A DNA stretch of 64,000 nt from Pomacea canaliculata (GCF_003073045.1 NC_037590.1:36448751-36512750); one strand, 5' to 3'. Counted from the first letter of the stretch, positions 35,401 to 47,261 are shown. Notes: generated by a model from the letters alone, not told the origin. Program-made: numbers and translations.

Positions 35401-38400
35401 GCACAGTAGGTATTCGTGCCATGTGACAGAGAAGACCATCACAATCAGGCAAACGCGCACACACACATGCATAGTAACCATTGCCTGTCAAACATGAAGA
35501 AATGCAGAGAGGAAAAGGTGGAGAAACTAAAAGGGTAAACTGATTACAGTAGGTATTTCCAAAAGAGACATGTTTTAGGTCAAGATCTTGAAGCTTATAG
35601 CATCTCCACTGTATGAAGAGAGAGAGACAGCACATTCCAAATATAGTTGTTATTAAAAGTAATGAGCAAAGGTAAACATCCAATATATGTGAGACAGTAA
35701 GAAAACCTACCTGGGTTCATTGTTCCTGTGTAATAAAAATTACCAGAGGTACTAATATTGGGTATCATTTGTATAGACACTAATGCATTTTGGCTTCTGT
35801 ATTCTAGGTTAGAGAAGCAACAGGCATTGGCACAAGAGAAACTGGCAGCACAAGGAGGTAGTGCAGGAGCCACAACAGTGGTAGTAACAACAAGCACTTC
35901 TGGCCTTTCTCAAACTGCTTCCCAGATCAAAGCACAGATGGAGCAACAGCTAAAACAGCAGCGCCTTGCTCTTCAACAAAAGCGCCTTCAGGTAATGTCA
36001 AGTCATTGGTCAGAATCTCCCCTTTTAACACCATTCACTTAATCCATCTGCATGAAGATTGCAGAAGGTGAATGCTTAGTTGCTTTTCAACAGTTAATTT
36101 TAAGAACAGAATGACCACCTTGGAGTATGATGGTTTTTAGTTTGAATTTGGCAGAAATCTTGAACCAGTAGGAAGGATTGTACACTCAGAAGGTGCCTTG
36201 GTATTTTGGCAGGAAAACCAGGGCATCAAGCTCACCACTACCACTTCTACAGCAGCAGTAACAGGAGGCACTACAATTGTTATCAACAACTCGGCCAATG
36301 GTGCTGCCCCGACACATTTGAAGACAATCTCAATCAGTGCACCAAGTAGTGGAGGCGCAAGCACACCTACCCTCATTAAACAGGTTCAACCCAAGACTAT
36401 CTCTACTCCTAGCACTGGGCTTCCTGGTAAGTAAAACAGAGACAGTATTTACAGACTGATTGCAAGTACAGTGCACTTAAAATGAACAGGTTTGTCATTG
36501 ATTGAGAACCGGGTTCCTCTTGTGCTTAACAGGATTCTTCAACAAAATTGCTGAAGGACTAGAAAGAGTCTGCCTTATGATCATTTGTATAGCAGTGTTC
36601 ATTTGGGATAGTGCACTGTGCTTGAATGTGACGAAGCAAGAGTGGGAGGGGATCACTAGAGGTGCAATGTCTGCAGATCATGCAAGATGAACCTGCATTG
36701 ATTGGTTGAGAGGATCTGGGGCTCACAGGTTAAACAATAACTCTGCCATCAAAATGATGAGTTAATAATAGAGACCGTAGGCATTCATGCAAAGCACTGA
36801 CCTGTCCCAGGATCCGTCATGGGCAGTGCCCTTTCCAGTTCCCCATTACGGCCAGGTGTGAAGGTTCAGCTGCCAGGTACTACAGTCTCCATCCGTCCCA
36901 CCACCTCTCTTACTCTGGCCCCCAAGCCTGGGGCCACCTCTGTTACTTCTGCCTCAGCCTCTACCCCAACTCCTCGCATGAACACTCCGCAAGAGGCCAC
37001 ACAAGTTCTGAAAGGTCTGTACTCAGTGCGAGCATCTAAGCCCCAAAAGACCATTTAAATTTGAGATGACCGAAAGGTCTGTGCCAACTGCAAGGCTGCA
37101 GATAATGTGTATTCACCTAAGGGTATGTCATTACTCAGTGCCAGGGCAAACCTGGAACCCATTCTGACTTCAAAATACTTTCACCTCTTGTAATTCTTGT
37201 TTTCAACTACCATCTTGGCAGTGTACAATATTTAGACGTTAATTTAGATTATGAGCAACGTAGTCAACGTAGTCAATGCAGATAGATGCTTAGTTTAGTA
37301 TACTCTGTTTTCCAACTGTTGAACTTTCAAAGAACATTAAGAAACAATCTTTCAAGAGAATACTTTTTCCTTTCAGAATTTGAATTTTTGTGATGAGAGT
37401 GTCCTTTTCATACTGAACCATTTAGAGGGGATATGCAGAACCTTTACCCTGGCAGCAGCTTTTGGGCTTGAAATTATTGTTTAATAAGTTTGTCTTCTTT
37501 ACAGTGCTTTTGTCACTGCCACTGGCACCAGAATGTAAACTCAGCATGATGAATGTCATCAAACTGAACTGTTATTGATAGGCTGGTAGATACTGATCCT
37601 TCTAAGTAAGAAGAAAATGTAGAAATCTTCCCAGCCTAATAATCTTTGAGAAGGAGTATTAATTTTTTAAAATCCAGTAATATGACTGCAAATGTAATAT
37701 GATTTGTTATGATGAGAGAAATGAAATGATTAGAGCCCAGCTACTTCCTGTTTCTTTTTTGCCTCCGGTGAACAGGTTTTATATTATATGACTGCACTAT
37801 TCTGCTATACGTTTGCCTCAAGTACAGAAAGTTTTTGTGGATTTTCTGTGTGTATACATTCACTCCTTAAAAAACATTAAATACACATCCTTTATGCCAG
37901 CCATAGTATGTGTGCATAAAATGAGAATATCTTTTCACCTTTTTGGCCTAAAATGGGAGTTATGTTCAGTTATATTTTCCGTGCTTGATACCTGTAACCC
38001 ATCTACAATTTGAAATAGCTGGTTTATAAATAGCTGGTTTTATGCCTGGAGGCATGGGGAAACAAAAAAGGAATTAGTATTTCCATTTATATAGTAGATG
38101 AAAGATCCCAAAGACCAATCAAATGCTCCAGACATACTGTTTTAAACAAGCGATGATGCAAGCATGAATGATACTTTCAGAGAAGGAGTAAAATGAATTT
38201 ATTCTAAAATCATTAAGGAAATCATTGTTTCCTCAGCTTTTGGATATGCCCAGTTTTAGCAAATAAAATAACTTATGTCCCCAAAATTGAATATAAGTTC
38301 GGAAAAAATTAGTGTATGCTTAAAATCATACAGGAGTATCATTAATTTTTTTTTCCTCTTATTTTGCATTTATTTTCTGAATCTTTGGGAAAAAAACCTT

Positions 38401-41400
38401 ATGGACAGTAATGATCATGATTCATCAATTACAGAAAGATATCAGATATCTGTGATTTGTTTTAGAACTCAGAAGATGACTAAAGTACAATTCACAAGCC
38501 TTTCATAGTGTGTTTAAAAAGTACAGAGACACTGATGTCACTTCAAGATTGGTGGAGCAGAACCATTTTTCTTTTGCAGGTACAGTGCAGATTAAACCCC
38601 AGACAACTCCAAGCTTAACTGGCCAGGTGCAGAACCTCCAGATTATTCAAGGCCCTCAGGGACAGCTCCAAGTCCGTGGGCTCTTACCTGGTAAGCATGT
38701 ACATTTTGAAATGCCTCTGCAGTCCTCCTGCATTCTATTTATCTCTCGTCCCAACCCCCTATCTAAGACTCTTTCAGAATTGCCAGAGGAAGAAAAAGAA
38801 AGAAACCTGGCTGATGATAATTTCTGTAGCAGTGTTTGTGGAGATTAGATAAGATAAGACTTTATTTGTCCCAGAGGGCAATTCTGGTTTGATTGCACTA
38901 GGCTGAAATGCAGAACTTTTCTGGCCGACAGAATTGAATGGTATCGCCCTTGCAAGGGAAGGTAGGAGCACATGTGGTGCGGACTACTAGTGTCCAGTCA
39001 TCTCCAGTTACTACCCAGACAATAGGCAGGGTAGAGATCACAGGCACTGAGAACCTTTTGGGTCGATACTGCCAAAGTAACATCATCAGTATGATATGAA
39101 GTTTTTTTACATGCGTGCCTTGCAGCTGTATCACTCTCATCCCATCAGTCAAAGGAGACTGTTCTGCTGAAAACTGCGACAGACTGGCACTTCAAGAAGT
39201 CTACAGCTGCAGATCCGTGGCATCTGTTTTCTCAAAAATGTATCATTTACATGTCCCAAATGGCACACTTAGCAAATTGTTTATGTTGAATGAGGATACC
39301 CCTGATGTGATGTACGCAAGGTACATCCTTTCACTTACAGAATAACTGTCACCTAGTGGAGACTAGTTCCAGATGATATTATGTCTGTTAGGACAACCAA
39401 AGATGATCAGCACATGCCCATCCATTTTTTTACATCTTCAATTTGATCGAAGAGGTGCATGAGACTGAATGTGCAGGAACGTGATTTACACTGTTCTTCC
39501 CCTTGTCGTGCTCACCAACAGACAAACATAGACTGTTGGGCCACTTTTGTAGACGGTGAATAGGCCCTGAGTTACAGGTGGGAATTGTTGGCCATTTGTA
39601 AAGGTACAAACATTGCACATGAAGGCAGATGTACTTTATATCAGTCACCAGGGGAATAAACTGAAAATGTTGAATTTTGCCATCCCTTATAAGTAAAGAA
39701 AGATACAGAGAGATAAAGATAGACGAAACCAATAAAAATAAAGTTTTAAAATTCAATTGTCTTTATGTTTGTTTCATTTCTACTGTTTCTTCCTCTTCTC
39801 CTTTAGTTTTCTCTCTATTTTATAGAGAATACATTCAATTGTCGGTCCCAACCCTGACAGTATGTTCAGTTTCAAACCGTTTCACGTCAGCTTTCTAAAC
39901 ACCAACAGAAAGTACTCGGCTGAGAAAGACGTTTTATTGCTAGGGTAGTCAGCACTGCCTGTGATCTCCACCAAGCCTCAGGGTCGGGGTAGCAATTAGG
40001 AAAAACTGACCTCTTGTAAAAGTCAGCTGAGCACCGTGTGCACTCCTATCTTTCTTCGCATGGGCGAAACCATTTAACAAAATGCCCACAAGAAGTTCCA
40101 CCTTTAAGCATATGAAACGAGTGGAAAGGGATCAGTCTATTTGTGCGTTATAAAAGATGAATTAGCATTGGTTGATTGAGAGAGTATGCTCAGTATGTAT
40201 TCATTTACAGCTAACCTTAGAATAAGGTAACTAGTATAAGAATACTTAAAAAGGTCTGTTTTGTCACCAGGCCAACAGATAATAAGACTGCCTGATGGAC
40301 GCCTCCAGCTGATCACTATACCAGGACAAAGCACAGCAGCAGTAAGCAGCCCTGCTGTAACTGTAGCCACAACTCAGCAGCAGCCACTTGTCAGGCCCAC
40401 CATCACATTGCGACCACAGCAGCCAACACTGGTGGTCACCAGCCCTACCCCTGCCACCACACAGGCAGCACTGACACCTGCCACACAGACACGTCTCATT
40501 GTGCCCACTCAAATTGCAACAGCAGGAGCTGTTTCCCTGTCTGGTGTGGTAAGTGCTCCCACCATCACTTTGCCTGCACGCCCTGCCACAAGTATCCTAA
40601 GCATGGCAGCTTCCTCACCCACCAAGCCACTTATAATCAGCACCACAGGCCGTCTGCCTGGCAGCACCATACTCTCCGCTGCTGGCACACCTGGAACAGC
40701 TACCCAGCAGCTGGTCAGCCTTGCTGGACAGCAGGTAGTCAGTGCCCCTCTTTTGGCTGGACAGACTTTGCTGACATCACAGGCTTCTGCCAATCCTGTT
40801 ACTACCAGCCAAGCAGTCACTACCCTTCCAGTGGTCTCCATCCAGTCTGCTGCTGCAGTTTCCTCCACTCCAGCACCTGCAGTTGTGGCCCTGCAGACTT
40901 CTCAGGGGACAGCATCCCTGCTGCCTGGTCAATCCCTTCTTGCAAGGCCTTTGACTGGAACCACAGCAACATCACTTCTTAGTGTATCTTCTCCTGCTTC
41001 AGCAGCAACCTTGACCCTTGGCCAGAAAGTGACACACATAATTCAGGCATCAAGTGCAGCAAACTCAGTCAGTACTTCCACCACATCTGCAACCCCAACG
41101 CTTGCACGGACACTTGCAAGTATCACTCCACATCTGCAACTGAAAACAGTGGCAACTCCTACAGTGGCTGCAATCAAGACACCGGCATCCCCACTGCGTC
41201 AGGTTATCTCTCCAGTTCCGGTAAAACATCTTTTTTTTACTTTTATTTAAATCTGTTCAGGCCCATGACTTGCTTTATTATGACCCTCTATCCAGTTTCG
41301 AAAAAGCTATCTTTGTCTTGCATATTAAATAGGTTTCAGTTTGCATATATTTCTGCATTTCATATGAGTCATATTTGATATGTACTCTTTTTTCATGTCT

Positions 41401-44400
41401 TTAAAAAAAATGAGGCACTGAAAACTAACCAAAAAGTTCTGTCATGTTTAGTGAAACTGGTTAAAATGATTTATTTCAGGGGCAGAAATTATTATTTTCT
41501 TACATTAAAACCTCCCCACAAGCATTTAAAAACAGCATGTTCACAGGTGAAATCAGCTATCCCTGGCACAGCCAGCAGCCCATTAAAGACAGCTATAGTG
41601 CCCGTAGTGCCTAAGACTGCAGGACAGCCACAGCTGACTCTGCAGAACAGTGGGGCTCAACCGACTGTGAAACTGATTGCCCCAGTGGTGGCCACTACTT
41701 CCAGTCCAGTCACCACCGCCTCTGTACCCACAGTTCCTGTTACTTCTGCTTCTCCAAGCACTTCCACCAGTCCGACAGGAAAATATGCCATCACGCCTCA
41801 AGTTGTGCAGCAAGGTTTGTGTCAGATTACCCGAAGATCGGTTTTTAAAAAAAGAAAAGCTAAGAAAATCCAAAGCCAGGTCAGTCATATGCATGATTCT
41901 TGTAATAACTTTATGAATGGCACTCGTTTCAAAAATTATAGTTTGCTGCTGCCGTTTATTTTATGAATGTATGTGAATTGGTTATTCTCTTACAGTGGTT
42001 CGACAGGCTTTGATGCAAAACCAGACACCAGAGATCCAGGCAAAGTTGCTGGCAATGCAGCGCCAGATACAACAGCAGCAGCAGCAACAACAACAAAAGC
42101 AAACAGTCACTTTGACATCACCTGGTGGCATTCAAGTGGCCAAGGCAGCAGTAGCTGCACCTACTAAAATTCAGTTAGCCCCTGTTAGTCAGGGAACTGA
42201 ACCAAAGGGTTTCAAAAGCAAGTTTTTGACCCAAGAGCAAAAAGATGACCAAATGAGGTTTGTGAAAGTTAAGGATATTTTGTGATATTGCAGTGACAGC
42301 AGCGCATTTGCTGTAAGTCATATTCTGTTTCTTTTTCTATCTTACCAGTTGACAGTAGGTTACATTTACTTGTCAACCATCAAAAGTTTGACTCTGACAG
42401 TAAGCTAGCCTTTGCCTGGTGTGCGAGACATCCACTGGTCAGGTGAGCAACAGTCTTCAAACAGCTATAAAGGTGACAGCAAAGCCTATACAGTATTTTT
42501 GTGGTTACACTAGCATTAGCAGCAGAGTTTGCTATATGCTTTTAAACCACATGCTGAGGCAGCCTTTTGTAACTTGTAACTTAATATTCAGCTTTTGTAA
42601 CTTGCTTTCCTTGGGGTGGCCTGTTTAAATGAATCTGCTTGTTTTGTTCATGTGTCTAAAATTTATGAGCTGAGCAAGCTGTTATAAGGTGACCATTTGT
42701 GTGTGACATGGCAGGACTGCAGTGTGTAGCATGGTTTTAAAGAGTCTGCTCGACAAAATCGAAAGAGAGGAGAAGATAGAACAGAAAAGGCAAAAGAAAC
42801 AAGAGTCTGCAGAAGAGAAGCAAAAGCGACTCATCACAGTCACCTTGCAGCGAGCCTTGTTTAAGCACAAGGAGGCTTTAAAGAAAGAAATTCTGAAGAA
42901 GAGATCTGTTATGGAAAAGACACTGCAGCAAAAAATCTTTGTGAGTTGCATCTTTCATCTCCCCTTAGTGTATTTTGCATAGCTCTAAAAGTATCAAATA
43001 AATAGCAAACCTCAGAGATTATACTTTCCTGGTCTTATCTCTTCTATGTTGACAGACTTTTTTTTTCCACTCTGTGGATCTTTAGGGTATAAAATCAAAA
43101 GCTATCTCAGATGCACTGCCTTGTTTTCAGAAAGCTTGTTTTCTGTTGAAAAATAAGAATGACATTTCAGAAGTTATTATTAGTGTTCCTTGTTTGTTGT
43201 TTTTAGTTTTCCTTTTTTTTTTTTAAACCCTTTCTGAAAGGATGTAAAGGTTGTTGTCTACCTGTCTTTAATGGGTTTTCTTCCCCTTTAACTTTTTTGG
43301 TTTGTTTTTGTGTTTTTTTTCCATCTGGTTTTGTTTGCATTCAGTATCTTATTCAGAAGAAATATAAAACACCAGCGAATTTGCAGAAATCTGCTTTGCA
43401 GATGGAGATGGCAGATACAATAAAGCGCCAGAAGAAGACAACCAGCAAAACTAGTCCAACATCTACTGCATCATCTTCAATGCTATCAGCTTTACAGCAA
43501 GGCAGCAACCCAACTCCTGTAATGTTGGTCAAAAGACGTGAAGGAGAGTCCCCTAAGATCACTGCATACACCCCACCACCTGGACTCGCAGATAGCAAAT
43601 CTGCCAAAAAGCGCAAAGGTTAAAGCAAACTTCATTAAAGCAAACTTCATGGCATGCAGACCTGGCAATATCGTTCCTTATCCCGTTTTATTTTTAGCCA
43701 GTGCCCTTGAAGAGTATTCTTAGCCACAAATGTGGGGTGTACAGGCTGTCTGATAAATGTTATTAGCTTATTCCAAAAATTCTACTGTCAGGTGTGATCA
43801 TTTGATCTTTGTTTTCTGCTTGTGACATCCTCTTGAGTGCAAATGTCTAAGAGGTTTTTTTTACCATCTGTATTCTTATATAAGTAAACTTCCATATGTA
43901 AAGCTTACAAGAAAGACTGACTTCTTTAGGCTGCAGCAAAATCAGATTTTATGCATAGCAATTTGCTTAACCCTGAGTTGATCTAATGTACAGGTTCGTT
44001 GATGAGAAGTGGTCCCATGCTAAACAACAAACAAAGGGTGATAAGTGTTCCAGGCAGGAGTCGTGGGGAGAAGGTTTACTGTGTCTGCAGAACTCCCTAT
44101 GATGAGACAAAGTGAGCAGTGTCTTTTTAATTGTTGATTGATATGTGTGTTTGGTGCAGGCAGCTTAAGTGGTTAAGCATTAATTGTCAAAAACATGTTT
44201 TTAGACCAAGTATAACCATTTCATTCAGCTTGTATGTTTTTTACATTTATTACATGCATGGTTTTTGCATGGCTATGTTTGCAAAACAGGTTCCATTACC
44301 AATAATACAGGTTCCATCACCAATATGAAAATATTGATATTGCAGATTTTACATCGGGTGTGACTTGTGCTCAAACTGGTTCCATGGCAGCTGTGTAAAT

Positions 44401-45935
44401 ATTACAGAAGAACAGGCTCGTTTCATTGACTCTTACATTTGTGATGACTGCCGCAAACAGCAGGAAAACACTTCTGAAGAGTTGTATTGTTTGTGCCGAA
44501 CACCATATGATGAGAACCAGTAAGAGCTGCTGGATCATCTGTGTGTGTGTGTGCATGCGTATGTTCCTTTCTGAAGGAAAAACTTAGTGTTAAAAGTCTT
44601 CTTAATGCTAATACTTTGATGTATCTGGCATGATGAAAACCACACAGAATTAAGAACCTGTTGCTGTGTTGGATCTTTCATCTTCGTCTTCTGTGGCTTG
44701 TTTGTAAGCACACCTTCTATCATCACTGGGTGCCATCAGTTATGCATCTGTGCTGGAAGATGAACCTATCAAAATCATGCCTACGATGGTATAAGCATTA
44801 TCCTTTGGAATGAAAACAGAATTCTTCCATATATATATAATTGCTTAGTGGAAAGAATTTAGGAGTGGGTTGATTGCAATTACACTGTATTAAGCTTTTT
44901 CTTTGTAATTCTTTGTATACTTTTTGTTGATTGTTTGACATCTCAACTAGGTCTTACCAGATAACAAGGTGATTTGACTCTAAATGTGCTGAAGATTTGT
45001 TCCCCTTTGTTTATACCTAAGGTTCTACATTGGATGTGACCGATGCCAAGACTGGTTTCATGGACGCTGCGTGGGGATTTCAAAGGCGGAAGCAGACTCC
45101 ATTGATACATACATCTGTCCAAATTGTCAGCAAAAAGAAGAGGTTGACCCAATAGCACAAAAAGAGCTGTCATCAGATGATTTTGTCAACCTCCTAAAAA
45201 TTGTTCGCAGTCTGCAGGTAACTCAGTTAAACCAAGTCCTGTCCCTCTCTCTCTTTTTTAAAAACCACTTTCTGCACAAACCATACCAATTTCTTGGTCA
45301 TATTATAAATGCATATAATCCTCTTAACTTTCTACAGGTGCTCAAACATGCAGACAGAAAATTTTATTTCAGACTTTTTTCCCCAACATTTTTATATTCA
45401 CAGGGGCACAAGATGGCATGGCCTTTTTTGACTGCTGTGGATCCAAAAGATGTTCCTGATTATTACAAGGTCATAAAGGAGCCTATGGGTAGGTTGTTCT
45501 TACTGATGAGTTCGGGTTTTTTTGGCGAGTTTTTTGCCATCCTAATTTGTACAAATAACAAATAACCTGATGTAAAATAGAAGTCTGTATAGTTAACCTT
45601 ACCGTCTACAAATTCTTGTAGAGCTGATATTCCTATGTGCCCATTTCTTTCAGATAATTAAAACAAAATTTTGATAGATGAATCAGAATGCTTTGATTAA
45701 ATGTTGGACATGAAATTTATCTTGCACTCACTGTCATCTTCCAGATCTGTCGATGGTGGAGAACAGGGTAGCATCAAAAACATATGCCAAGTTAAGTGAC
45801 TTTGTGAAAGATGTGACCAAAATTTTTGATAACTGTCGCCTCTACAACCCTACAGATTCCCCGTTCTACCAGTGTGCTGAAGTTCTCGAAACTTACTTTG
45901 TACAGAAACTGAAAACCACTCGAGGGCAATTTTGA
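19508..45935 (+). CDS. BPTF: BPTF / NURF301, chromatin-remodelling subunit (complete)
   Basis: Largest subunit of the ISWI remodeller NURF; it reads histone marks in the nucleus. Exons: 19508-20499, 21075-21317, 22026-22231, 23495-23661, 24305-24872, 25205-25426, 25731-26114, 26312-26454, 27081-29211, 30176-30314, 35808-35991, 36213-36426, 36811-37014, 38580-38690, 40271-41220, 41547-41814, 41996-42257, 42715-42940, 43345-43618, 43994-44111, 44346-44519, 45022-45217, 45404-45488, 45745-45935. They sum to 8652 nt, 2883 aa (human about 3046, fly about 2670), and every phase joins. Domains: basic N-terminus with GRPPK AT-hook-like motif, acidic stretch, DDT (about 165-230), PHD1 (about 326-370), conserved middle, Gln-rich region, PHD2, PHD3, bromodomain. 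A 4.5-kb transposon lies in the intron after exon 10. The start ATG was chosen at 19508 because upstream reading has no ATG. Confidence 0.95.
21075..21317 (+). CDS. BPTF: BPTF exon 2: first PHD finger
   Basis: Completes PHD1: [20 protein letters not shown] and EDWLCSVC supply the Cys4-His-Cys3 ligands. It continues into the WHIM-like linker ([18 protein letters not shown]), which in this family contacts ISWI and nucleosomal DNA. It is very close to human BPTF here. Confidence 0.95.
22413..22500 (-). mobile_element. SINE relic (tail part)
   Basis: After a G-run (GGGTGGGGGGGGG) the sequence GTGTTTTAC-GAGCCAGCAACT-GGCAATAT-AC-GGCAAG-GCAGCCAGCCCT-TAAACAGA follows that of the SINE at 31255-31438 in the same orientation, but without the tRNA-like part. 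It is an older, truncated copy in BPTF intron 3. Confidence 0.6.
24305..24872 (+). CDS. BPTF: BPTF exon 5: Ser/Thr-rich region with a threonine tract
   Basis: Low-complexity exon between the charged coiled-coil exon 4 and the conserved middle region. It holds an ACC-rich microsatellite at about 24438-24483 that encodes a run of some 14 Thr/Ile residues, then [20 protein letters not shown]. The human protein has a comparable low-conservation stretch here. The exon is flanked by ACAG/GATATA and TCAG/gttaga. Confidence 0.85.
25731..26114 (+). CDS. BPTF: BPTF exon 7: conserved middle domain
   Basis: One of the most conserved parts outside the named domains: [40 protein letters not shown] and [20 protein letters not shown] match human BPTF nearly word for word. 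The function of this block is not settled. The next exon (26312-26454) continues with a Lys/Glu-rich helix. Confidence 0.93.
26774..26946 (-). mobile_element. CAGGG-ended MITE, copy 2
   Basis: Almost exactly the reverse complement of 7388-7563, with termini CAGGGCTTCTGC and GCAGAAGCCCTG and TAAGCT on both sides (26768-26773 and 26947-26952). It lies in BPTF intron 8, about 130 bp before exon 9. Near-identity with copy 1 indicates recent mobility. Confidence 0.88.
27081..29211 (+). CDS. BPTF: BPTF exon 9: giant central exon
   Basis: A single 2131-nt exon (about residues 976-1685). It opens with [20 protein letters not shown], conserved with human, then a long Ser/Lys/Glu-rich disordered region with LIKEEPLD (a possible SUMOylation motif, KEEP). 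It ends in a second conserved block: KKSIFVL-type ([20 protein letters not shown]), [28 protein letters not shown]. Confidence 0.93.
30724..30751. repeat. perfect A/T-rich inverted repeat
   Basis: AAATGCTTTTTTT is followed at once by its inverse AAAAAAAAGCATTT, giving a hairpin-capable palindrome of about 27 bp in the BPTF intron just upstream of the transposon at 30901. No function is assigned. Confidence 0.6.
30850..30900 (+). repeat. dispersed repeat, copy B, left half
   Basis: CACATTTCCTCGCATGAAGG then GTGCTTTACAAA; the repeat is cut by the transposon and resumes at 35388. A related start (CACATTTCCCCATGTGGAGG) occurs at 54059. Confidence 0.6.
31255..31438 (-). mobile_element. tRNA-derived SINE
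   Basis: Read on the minus strand it begins GCGGCCCAGTGGCGCAACGG then TTAGCGCC, a tRNA A-box-like start; a degenerate B box (GAGTTCATTTC) follows about 45 bases later. A tRNA-unrelated body and a C-run tail complete it. TGAAAGATGCCGGGG stands on both sides (31240-31254 and 31439-31453), a 15-bp target duplication typical of LINE-driven retroposition. It lies inside the transposon, exactly at the transposase start codon. Confidence 0.85.
31445..34384 (+). pseudogene. hAT-like transposase, frameshifted
   Basis: Exon 1 (31445-31745, donor A/gtaagt) encodes [15 protein letters not shown] and a BED-like C2H2 finger (CAAC...H....H). Exon 2 starts at 32342. The catalytic region has LLFDES and MDGPSVN, plausible first and second Asp positions, then [14 protein letters not shown]-terminal [12 protein letters not shown] motif matches the hATC dimerisation domain, followed by a long Lys/Glu coiled coil. 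The frame is broken near 32735 (A5 run), near 33150 (A8 run) and near 33860, each needing a 1-2 base shift, so this copy cannot encode a full enzyme unless these are assembly errors. Most of the ORF is otherwise well preserved. Confidence 0.85.
35388..35560 (+). repeat. dispersed repeat, copy B, right half
   Basis: Continues the repeat interrupted by the transposon: TACAAAATGCAAGGCACAG, then CATCACAATCAGGCAAA and CATGCATAGTAACCATTGCC, shared in order with copy A at 12974-13110. Confidence 0.6.
35808..41814 (+). CDS. BPTF: BPTF exons 11-16: Gln/Ser/Thr-rich low-complexity region
   Basis: Six exons encode a long disordered segment rich in Thr, Ser, Pro, Val and Gln, as in human BPTF between the middle block and the C-terminal reader module. 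[17 protein letters not shown] and [20 protein letters not shown] resemble phrases of other glutamine-rich transcriptional proteins. The donor of exon 13 (AAAG/gtctgt at 37014) is weak; reading through it adds only 14 codons before a stop at 37058. Confidence 0.85.
38846..38960 (+). repeat. probable retroelement 3' tail
   Basis: AAGACTTTATTTGTCCCAGA followed by GGGCAATTCTGGTTTGAT resembles the 3' ends of LINE/SINE families found in many aquatic animals (TTTAT.GTCCC.GAGGG..ATT). It sits in the BPTF intron before exon 15 and has no coding content. Tentative. Confidence 0.35.
38961..40262. other. BPTF intron 14, unannotated part
   Basis: About 1.3 kb with short frames, none with a recognised domain. 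It could include old repeat sequence; nothing more can be supported. Confidence 0.4.
41996..43618 (+). CDS. BPTF: BPTF exons 17-19: poly-Gln and charged coiled coil
   Basis: Exon 41996-42257 encodes a [14 protein letters not shown] tract from a CAG/CAA repeat. Exon 42715-42940 encodes [15 protein letters not shown] followed by a Lys/Glu coiled coil ([16 protein letters not shown]), matching VMKYILDKIDKEEK and LFKHKEQLRAEILKKR of human BPTF. Exon 43345-43618 ends SAKKRKG, a likely nuclear localisation signal. Confidence 0.9.
43994..45217 (+). CDS. BPTF: BPTF exons 20-22: two tandem C-terminal PHD fingers
   Basis: PHD2 runs [13 protein letters not shown] to ICDDCR, PHD3 runs [13 protein letters not shown] to ICPNCQ. 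Both carry all Cys/His ligands. Both also keep the four aromatic positions that form the H3K4me3 cage in human BPTF (Y of YC, Y of TPYDE, Y of FYIGCD and W of NWFHG or DWFHG). Human BPTF has only one C-terminal PHD; fly NURF301 has two. Introns split both fingers at the same place (before FYIGCD), showing an exon-level duplication. Confidence 0.93.
45404..45935 (+). CDS. BPTF: BPTF exons 23-24: bromodomain and C-terminus
   Basis: The bromodomain reads [30 protein letters not shown], then [20 protein letters not shown]. The WPF shelf and the acetyl-lysine-binding Asn (RLYNP) are present. The protein ends LKTTRGQF and stop TGA at 45933-45935. A polyadenylation signal AATAAA lies at 45994-45999. 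Confidence 0.95.
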
Positions 45936-47261
45936 ATGTGTTCCACATAGTGCTGGTCATGACAAAAGTAGCTATTCTATTCTTGTCTTGTTGAATAAAT
46001 TTCATATTTATTGCATACATTTTTTTGATGATCATTGCCATTATTGTAGATACTTCATCCATCTCAGAGTATTTTACAGCATTTTGTGCAACACAGTTCC
46101 TGGAAAAATAATTAAGTAGTTTAGCACTTACAGATCTTGGCTTGAACAAGCCAGCACTTTTGACAACTTAAAATCTTGTTTTGTACTCCCCATTTTTGTA
46201 AATAACCCATCATTTTACTCTTCTCATCCATGTTGTAGAAGAACTTAGCAGCATCTCAAAATGGTACATATAAAGTGGAAAATAAATTTTGTAGCTCTAC
46301 AGATCTGATCTTGTGAGCATGTATGAGAGCTTATGGATTGTGACCATATATTAGATATAACCATTTTGCACTGTGTAGAAATGGAACAGGAAAAGAAACT
46401 TGCTTTCCCTGGAAATGGCAATACCACTGTTTCTTACCTGGATGCACATTCGGACACACATTCATATATATACACACACAAAGCCATGTAGAAATTGTGT
46501 ATTTTGAACTGTTGCCCAACCCCTTTCCTCCGCAAAAGCAATAATACATACCTGAAATTAGCACTTTTTCCTGGTAAAGACTTTTTTCCTCATAATAACT
46601 TGGTACAAAATTATAGCATTTGTTTCCTACAGTGGACAACAGAGTTCTCACCGAAAATTAAAATTAAGCTTATCATGTTTTTTCTTTTAAAATAAAAGGA
46701 TGAAGCAACTCACATAGTTTGGAGTGTGTATTTTCAGTCTATCTCTGGTTCAATGTACACCAAGGATTTAAAATACACAAATATCATCATCCCTAGCCTG
46801 TTATTGCTCAGCAATTGCTTGAGGCAGCTGTCACATGAAGATCCGGATGGCCGACAGCTGGTGACAATTATTTAGCAACAAACCACTCATAAGACCATGC
46901 CTCCATGTAAGGCTCGTAGAGGACCTCAAGCATCAGCTTTTCCAACCCACCCACTACAAAAAAAGTCTACAAGTTGCATTCTGCTCATCAGTTTACAGCT
47001 CCTATTCATCATTATAACTTCTTCGCAAAAATATACAGTAAAGCACCAATGAGATGAAAACCACATTTGGAAATTATTTGTTTCAGCACTGTGATGTGTA
47101 TTGCGCATTCTGCCATTACTTTGATGAAAATATTCACAACGGTAGAATATTCTCACAGCTTATAATCAATGAACAAGAAAAAAACACCAGCAGCCAATGA
47201 AAATACATTCATTTTAAATACTTCTTTTCCTGAGGACAACAATAATGTCTGCTGTGGTTTC
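45936..47261. other. convergent 3' region between BPTF and PIGX
   Basis: Holds the BPTF 3' UTR (AATAAA at 45994-45999, another AATAAA within AAAATAAATTTT near 46280) and the PIGX 3' UTR on the other strand. Short frames only; no gene. Confidence 0.5.

Noticed and set aside
38961..39350. Open frame with [23 protein letters not shown] text
   Set aside because: No domain recognised; intronic and possibly repeat-derived, but no family could be named.
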